NCBI RefSeq assembly: GCF_003269035.1
Contig: NZ_QLTK01000001.1
Location: 62,001-126,000 of the forward strand
Direction: 5' to 3'
Origin: Paraburkholderia bryophila
Lineage (GTDB): Bacteria; Pseudomonadota; Gammaproteobacteria; Burkholderiales; Burkholderiaceae
Length of the DNA: 64,000 bases
A program made the translations under genes and the position numbers. Within the stretch, counting starts at the first letter, position 1, and each line of letters opens with the position of its first letter. Shown one piece after another: positions 59,628 through 64,000 of this stretch. Below the pieces are notes generated by a model. It saw only the letters and a list, made by a program, of their open reading frames with translations. It was not told the origin of the DNA and searched no databases.

Positions 59628-60596
59628 ATGACCCAACTGCGCGCGGACGTCACGCGTTTTCTGAACGACCGGCTCGACTGGAACCTGCTGCGCACGTTTC
59701 TCGTGATCATGCAGGAGCGCAGCGTGAGCCGTGCCGCAGCGCGTTTGCATCTCACGCAACCGGCGGTCAGCCAGGCACTCAAGCGGCTCGAAGACACGCT
59801 CGGGCGCACGCTGATCCAGCGCCGCGGCCCGCACTTCGAGCCCACGCGGGCCGGCGAAGAGGTGTACCGGATCGCGAGCGATATCTACGGTCACATGTCG
59901 CGGCTCGAAACCGAACTCGACGACCGCAGCGACGACATCACCGGTTCAATCCGTCTGCTGACCGTGAGCCGGATCGACTCCGGCGTCTACGACGAATTCC
60001 TCGCGGAATTCCACAAGACCTATCCACGGGTGGATTTGCAGATCGAGGTGATGCGTTCGTCGGACATCATCTCGTCGCTGTTGCAGAAGACCGCGACCGC
60101 CGGGCTCGGACTGTGCCGCACGCCGGTCGACAAACTCGAACAGCGCTGTTTTCTGCGGCAACGGTATGCGCTTTTCTGCGGCCGGCATCATCGACTGTTC
60201 GGGCGGCATGCGCTGTCGGTCGATCAGTTGCTGGCGGAAAATTTCGTGTCGTTCACCAGCGACCAGATCGGCGACAGCCTGTCGCCGCTCACGGTGTTTC
60301 GCGATCAGCGCGGCTTCACGGGGCGCATCGTGGCCGCGTCGCCGAGTCTCGACGAAGTGCGGCGGCTGATCTTCGCGGGTTATGGCATCGGCTGTCTGCC
60401 GGAGCACATCGTGCGCGACGATCTCGCGCAGCAGCGGTTGTGGCGTCTGCCGCCCGACGAAGGTCTGGTCGACGTCGATATCGATCTGCTGTGGCTGCGC
60501 GCGCGCAAGATGAATGCGGCCGAGCAGGCCTTTCTCGACGGCATGGAGCGCACCATGCAGCGGTATGCGCTGCCGGAGCGGCTCGCGCCGCGTTGA
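59628..60596 (+). CDS. LysR-family transcriptional regulator
   Basis: 322 residues from ATG at 59628 with GGAG upstream. Winged helix V-S-R-A-A-A-R-L-H-L-T-Q-P-A-V-S; a C-terminal effector domain with a D-S-G-V-Y-D-E-F-L segment. Divergent from the transporter gene and likely the controller of the transporter/M20/acetylpolyamine unit. Confidence 0.93.
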   Translation: MTQLRADVTRFLNDRLDWNLLRTFLVIMQERSVSRAAARLHLTQPAVSQALKRLEDTLGRTLIQRRGPHFEPTRAGEEVYRIASDIYGHMSRLETELDDRSDDITGSIRLLTVSRIDSGVYDEFLAEFHKTYPRVDLQIEVMRSSDIISSLLQKTATAGLGLCRTPVDKLEQRCFLRQRYALFCGRHHRLFGRHALSVDQLLAENFVSFTSDQIGDSLSPLTVFRDQRGFTGRIVAASPSLDEVRRLIFAGYGIGCLPEHIVRDDLAQQRLWRLPPDEGLVDVDIDLLWLRARKMNAAEQAFLDGMERTMQRYALPERLAPR

Positions 60597-60599
60597 GCT

Positions 60600-60689
60600 T
60601 TACGGCTTGCCGCGCTGAAACGCAAGCTGCGCGGCCACGCTGGCCAGTACCGCCAGCGCGCCCAAGGTATCCAGAATGGTGGCCCACAC
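60600..60689 (-). CDS. 29-residue hydrophobic small protein
   Basis: A GTG start at 60689 has GAGGTG six bases upstream. The product has one hydrophobic segment (L-G-A-L-A-V-L-A-S-V-A-A-Q-L-A-F) and a basic end (Q-R-G-K-P). It lies 50 bases after the TauE/SafE gene on the same strand, so it is probably the last gene of that transcript. It may be a membrane peptide that assists the transporter. Not seen by usual length cut-offs. Confidence 0.5.
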   Translation of the reverse strand: MWATILDTLGALAVLASVAAQLAFQRGKP

Positions 60690-60738
60690 GTTCTCACCTC
60701 GCCTTCGTTTCGACTATCGGTTGACTATCGGTTATGGG

Positions 60739-61488
60739 TTAAACGAATGCGCGCGCCATCAGTTGAAGGCCGAGCACGAGAAGGCAGATAAAGAACCAGC
60801 GGCGGAAGGTCTCGGCACTGATACGCCCACGCACCCGCTGGCCGATCCACATGCCGAGCAGCGCGGGCACGACCGCGAACAGCGACTCGCGCAGATCGCC
60901 GACGGCGAACGCGTGCTCGCGGGCCAGACCGGCCGCGAGCGCGACGGTGGACACCGTGAAAGACAAGCCGAGCGCCTGCACCATGTCTTCCTTCTTCAAT
61001 GCGAGACCCTGCAGATAAGGTACCGCCGGCACGACGAACACGCCGGTGCCGCCGGTGATCACGCCGGTCATCGCGCCCATGGCCGGCGAGAGCCAGCGTT
61101 CGTGCCGGGCCGGCACGGAGAACCGCCATGCCAGCAGACCGGCGGCCGCATAGAGCGATAACGCGACGCCCAGTCCGACGACGGCCCACTGCCCGCCGCC
61201 GCCCGCGATGAACGACGCCGCAGCGATCGTGCCGACGGCGATGCCTAGCATCATCGGCCAGAGACGTCGGAGCAGCGCATTGACATTCGGCCCCGCGAAC
61301 AGCTGCCAGACATTCGTGACGAACGACGGCAACAGCAGCATCGCGGCCGCCTGGGCGGGCGGCATCAACGTGCCGAGCACCGCCATCGCGACGGTCGGCA
61401 GGCCCATGCCGGTCACGCCCTTGACGAAGCCGGCCAACACGAATGTGGCGGCCACCACGCCCGCGCGCATCGCAAACGAAGAGATCAT
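60739..61488 (-). CDS. TauE/SafE family sulfite/sulfonate exporter-like protein
   Basis: 249 residues with about eight membrane segments and the two family repeats (G-F-V-K-G-V-T-G-M-G near residue 20, and M-G-A-M-T-G-V-I-T-G-G-T-G-V). Members move sulfite, sulfoacetate or other small organic anions. Substrate here unknown. Divergent from a LysR gene 162 bases away. The start is ATG at 61488. Confidence 0.9.
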   Translation of the reverse strand: MISSFAMRAGVVAATFVLAGFVKGVTGMGLPTVAMAVLGTLMPPAQAAAMLLLPSFVTNVWQLFAGPNVNALLRRLWPMMLGIAVGTIAAASFIAGGGGQWAVVGLGVALSLYAAAGLLAWRFSVPARHERWLSPAMGAMTGVITGGTGVFVVPAVPYLQGLALKKEDMVQALGLSFTVSTVALAAGLAREHAFAVGDLRESLFAVVPALLGMWIGQRVRGRISAETFRRWFFICLLVLGLQLMARAFV

Positions 61489-61565
61489 CGGAGAGTTTCA
61501 GGGAAGCGATGAGGGCGATTGTCGATTGCCTCACCGCTGGCGACAATGCGTAAGATACGTACGGT

Positions 61566-61635
61566 GACTTAGGCTTGGACTTAGGCTGAACCCGGGCTGA
61601 AACCCAGGCTGAAATTCAGGCCAACCCTCGTCGGC
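61566..61635. repeat. degenerate GGCTGAA repeats upstream of LysR
   Basis: Five related units (ACTTAGGCTTGG, ACTTAGGCTGAA, CCCGGGCTGAA, ACCCAGGCTGAA, ATTCAGGCC) follow each other between the TauE/SafE and LysR genes. The period is about 11-12 bases, close to one helical turn. Confidence 0.6.
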
Positions 61636-61650
61636 CTGCCCTCCACTACC

Positions 61651-62541
61651 ATGCTCTCCATGCGCTTCGATCTCGTCGACTTACGGTTGTTTCTCTACAT
61701 CCTCGAAACCGGCAGCATTACCCACGGCGCGGCACGCGCGAACCTGTCGCTGCCGTCGGCGAGCGCGCGGCTGCGCGGCATGGAGGACACGCTCGGCATG
61801 CCCCTGCTCGAACGCGGCCGGCGCGGTGTGGAATCGACGCCGACCGGCGATACGCTCGCGCATCACGCGCGGCTCGTGCTCGGCCAGATCGAACGGATGC
61901 AGGGCGAACTCGGCGAGCATCAGGAAGGCCGCAAGGCCTGCATTCGCCTGTGGACCAATTCCGCGGCGATCACCGAGTTTCTGCCGTCGCCGATCGGCCG
62001 CTTTCTGCGCGATCACCCGAACGTGCAGATCGATCTGAAGGAACGCCAGAGCAGCGAGACGGTGAAAGCGGTGCTGACCGGCGCGGCGGAAATCGGCATC
62101 ATTTCCGATGCGGTCGAACACGGCGCGTTGCAGACGCTACCGTTCGCGGTCGACAAACTGGTGCTGATCGCGAGCCGCGACGACCCGCTCGCGCAGTTGA
62201 CCCGCACCACGCTGGCGGAAGTCGCCGGGCGGGCATTCATCGGTCTGAGCGCGGACAGCGCGTTGCAGGCCTACCTCGGCGAGCGCGCGCTGATGGCCGG
62301 CCGCACGCTCAGTTTCCGCGCCCACATGCGGACCTTCGACGGCGTCTGCTGCATGGTCGGGCAAGGCGCCGGCATCGGCATCGTGTCGGCCGCGGCGGCG
62401 CAGCGCTATCGCGGCACGCCGGGCGGCACGATCGAACTCGCCGATCGCTGGGCGACCCGTCAGTTGCTGATCTGCATGCGCGACCGGGACGCACTGCCGC
62501 GCGCGGAGAAGGCACTCGTGGAGCATCTGGCGGGGCTGTGA
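61651..62541 (+). CDS. LysR-family transcriptional regulator
   Basis: 296 residues from 61651, or 293 from the Met at 61660. Winged helix I-L-E-T-G-S-I-T-H-G-A-A-R-A-N-L, with R-G-V-E at the wing; an effector domain with S-S-E-T-V-K-A. Divergent from the TauE/SafE gene, convergent with catA, so it more likely controls the former. Not a typical CatR arrangement. Confidence 0.92.
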   Translation: MLSMRFDLVDLRLFLYILETGSITHGAARANLSLPSASARLRGMEDTLGMPLLERGRRGVESTPTGDTLAHHARLVLGQIERMQGELGEHQEGRKACIRLWTNSAAITEFLPSPIGRFLRDHPNVQIDLKERQSSETVKAVLTGAAEIGIISDAVEHGALQTLPFAVDKLVLIASRDDPLAQLTRTTLAEVAGRAFIGLSADSALQAYLGERALMAGRTLSFRAHMRTFDGVCCMVGQGAGIGIVSAAAAQRYRGTPGGTIELADRWATRQLLICMRDRDALPRAEKALVEHLAGL

Positions 62542-62594
62542 GGTTGCACGCGTTGAGGCCTAATGCTTCGAGAGAGGCCTCACGCTTTGAAGCC

Positions 62595-63503
62595 TCACGC
62601 TTCGGCGCGCACACGCTCCACTTCTGCATCCGGCAGGTTGTCGCGTTCCTTGAACAGCGTGAAGTCGAAATCGATCAAGGCGAACCGACCGTCCACGCCA
62701 TACGCCTGACCTTCCGCCCCTTCGGCCTGCTTGACGGCCGGCACGAGTCCGTCGCGCGTAGCAAACGCGAAGTCGTCCCATAGATACGGATCGCCGTCGA
62801 TATTGATCTGCGTGGTCAGCTTGCGAAAACCCGGCGCGGAAATAAAGAAATGGATATGTGCCGGACGATGCCCGTGCCGGCCCAACTGGTCGAGCAGCAT
62901 TTGCGTCTGACCTTGCGGCGGCACGCTATAGCCCACGGGTACGACACTGCGAAAGCTGTACCTGCCCTCGGCATCGGTACGAATGGAGCGGCGCAGATTG
63001 AAAGCCGGCTGCGATTTGTCGAAGTACGAGTAGTTGCCGAGATGGTTCGCGTGCCACACCTCGACCAGCGCATGAGCCAGTGGCTGGCCGCCTTCGCCGA
63101 GCACGCGGCCGCGCATCACCAGCGTCTGGCCCGGATCGGTGCCGTCGTCGAGGCGCGCGTGGCCTTCCGACAGCGGCGCACCCGCCACATACAACGGACC
63201 TTCGATCGTGCGCGGCGTGCCGCCCTCGATGCCCGCCCTCGCCTCCGCTTCATCCAGACGCAGATCGAGAAAATGCTCGAAGCCGAGACCCGCTGCCAGC
63301 AAACCCAGTTCGCCGCTCTTGCCGGCATCGCCGAGATAGTTCAGCGCGGTCCAGAATTCGTCGGGCTGCACGTCGAGGTCTTCGATCGTGTGAAACAGAT
63401 CGCGCACGATCCGGTGGACGATCTGCTTCGCGCGCGGATTGCCCTCGCGGGTGGCGCTGTCGTTGATCTTTTGCAGCAGGGCGTCGATGGCTTGCGGGTT
63501 CAT
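62595..63503 (-). CDS. catA: catechol 1,2-dioxygenase
   Basis: 302 residues with AAGGAG upstream of ATG at 63503. An N-terminal helical dimer domain precedes the intradiol fold. Fe(III) ligands are visible: Tyr in E-G-P-L-Y-V-A-G-A-P, Tyr in G-N-Y-S-Y-F-D, and two His in H-R-P-A-H-I-H-F-F. It opens catechol to cis,cis-muconate in the beta-ketoadipate pathway. The catB gene is just upstream on the same strand. Confidence 0.97.
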   Translation of the reverse strand: MNPQAIDALLQKINDSATREGNPRAKQIVHRIVRDLFHTIEDLDVQPDEFWTALNYLGDAGKSGELGLLAAGLGFEHFLDLRLDEAEARAGIEGGTPRTIEGPLYVAGAPLSEGHARLDDGTDPGQTLVMRGRVLGEGGQPLAHALVEVWHANHLGNYSYFDKSQPAFNLRRSIRTDAEGRYSFRSVVPVGYSVPPQGQTQMLLDQLGRHGHRPAHIHFFISAPGFRKLTTQINIDGDPYLWDDFAFATRDGLVPAVKQAEGAEGQAYGVDGRFALIDFDFTLFKERDNLPDAEVERVRAEA

Positions 63504-63570
63504 GGGGTATCTCCTTCGTTCGATGTTCCGGATGGCTAGCGGATGAGCCTTCCGTGCGTACTGATGCGGA

Positions 63571-63594
63571 TAAAGCTGCGGGTAAAGCTGCGGG
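63571..63594. repeat. 12-bp tandem repeat between catB and catA
   Basis: TAAAGCTGCGGG at 63571-63582 is repeated exactly at 63583-63594, followed by TAATGC. It lies in the spacer between the two genes. Confidence 0.8.
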
Positions 63595-63620
63595 TAATGC
63601 CGCGCGAGGCGCTAGTGCGG

Positions 63621-64000
63621 CTAGTGCGCGGTGCGCCGCAGGCGGTCGATCTTGTCCCAGTCGAGCGCGATGCCAAGACCGGGACCGTCGGGCAGTTGCA
63701 GCGCGAAATTCTCGTAGCGCAGCGGTTCGGTGAGGATGTCTTCGGTGAGCAGCAACGGGCCGAACAGCTCGGTGCCCCACTTCAACGCGCCGAAGGTGCT
63801 GAAGAGTTGCGCGGAGGCCATCGTGCCCACCGCGCCTTCGAGCATGGTGCCGCCGTAGAGGTCGAGATGCGCGGCCGATGCAATCGCGGCCACTTGCGCC
63901 GCGCCGGCCAGACCGCCCGACTGCGCGATCTTCACCGCGAAGACGTCGGCGGCGCGCGCGCTCGCGAGCGCGAACGCATCGGCGGGACCGTGCAGCGCTT
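63621..64000 (-). CDS. catB: muconate cycloisomerase, C-terminal part
   Basis: About 126 C-terminal residues; the start lies past the right edge. Enolase-superfamily barrel: V-F-A-V-K-I-A-Q-S-G-G-L with the catalytic Lys, then G-T-M-L-E-G-A-V-G with the acidic residue, and P-L-L-L-T-E-D-I-L near the end. CatB turns cis,cis-muconate into muconolactone, the step after CatA. Confidence 0.93.
   Translation of the reverse strand, partial: ALHGPADAFALASARAADVFAVKIAQSGGLAGAAQVAAIASAAHLDLYGGTMLEGAVGTMASAQLFSTFGALKWGTELFGPLLLTEDILTEPLRYENFALQLPDGPGLGIALDWDKIDRLRRTAH

Noticed and set aside
61651..62541. LysR gene as catR
   Set aside because: It is convergent with catA and divergent from the TauE/SafE gene; CatR is normally divergent from catB, which lies at the far edge.
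1..64000. CRISPR arrays, tRNA, rRNA and transposase genes
   Set aside because: I looked for regular repeat-spacer units, cloverleaf-type sequences and transposase motifs and found none.

Overview
The window is GC-rich chromosomal DNA whose gene content and codon use fit a Burkholderia-type betaproteobacterium, most likely Paraburkholderia or Caballeronia. This is a judgement from gene families, not from a search. Six LysR regulators, several catabolic modules and orphan contact-dependent weapons suggest a secondary chromosome or an accessory-rich region. I see no rRNA, tRNA, CRISPR array or insertion-sequence transposase.

Layout. 0-4 kb: the end of a cytochrome c gene, a DUF1493/STM2901-type pair, a GNAT acetyltransferase, an orphan Tae1-like type VI amidase with its periplasmic immunity protein, and a class II aldolase. 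4-11 kb: an Aer-like chemoreceptor, a CBS-PAS-GGDEF-EAL protein and a polar amino acid ABC transporter that lacks a local ATPase. 11-30 kb: a possible secondary-metabolism region, described below. 30-34 kb: the NAD salvage module nrtR/prs/nadV with a clear NrtR-type operator. 34-36 kb: a broken MNT/HEPN toxin-antitoxin pair and an AT-rich island with a DUF6402 protein and a membrane protein. 36-48 kb: small hypothetical genes, an oxidoreductase, a DUF2760-Hsp70-Hsp70 operon, a lone fimbrial adhesin, and an SDR/LysR pair. 48-64 kb: a diguanylate cyclase, an amidohydrolase, 2-aminoethylphosphonate degradation (phnW/phnX), acetylpolyamine and ureido-acid hydrolysis with an MHS transporter, a TauE/SafE exporter, and catA with the end of catB.

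The most interesting region is 11.2-29.6 kb. On the right is a TdaE-like acyl-CoA-dehydrogenase-fold flavoprotein that lacks the usual catalytic Glu at both family positions, followed by a DAHP synthase and a prephenate dehydratase. Facing them are a glutamate-cysteine ligase and a TdaD-like hotdog thioesterase. This set resembles the tropone/tropolone pathways that divert phenylacetate catabolism. To the left lie an EmrAB-OMF exporter with an AraC regulator, a LuxR solo with an intact acyl-homoserine-lactone pocket, and a five-gene operon with a GST, a PLP-dependent C-S lyase and a class I glutamine-amidotransferase-like peptidase. That last trio is the kind that turns a glutathione or gamma-Glu-Cys adduct into a thiol. 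Read together, the region could make and export a sulfur-bearing troponoid under quorum control. The individual gene families are well supported; the combined pathway is inference.

All annotations come from reading the sequence. Database comparisons named below were not run.
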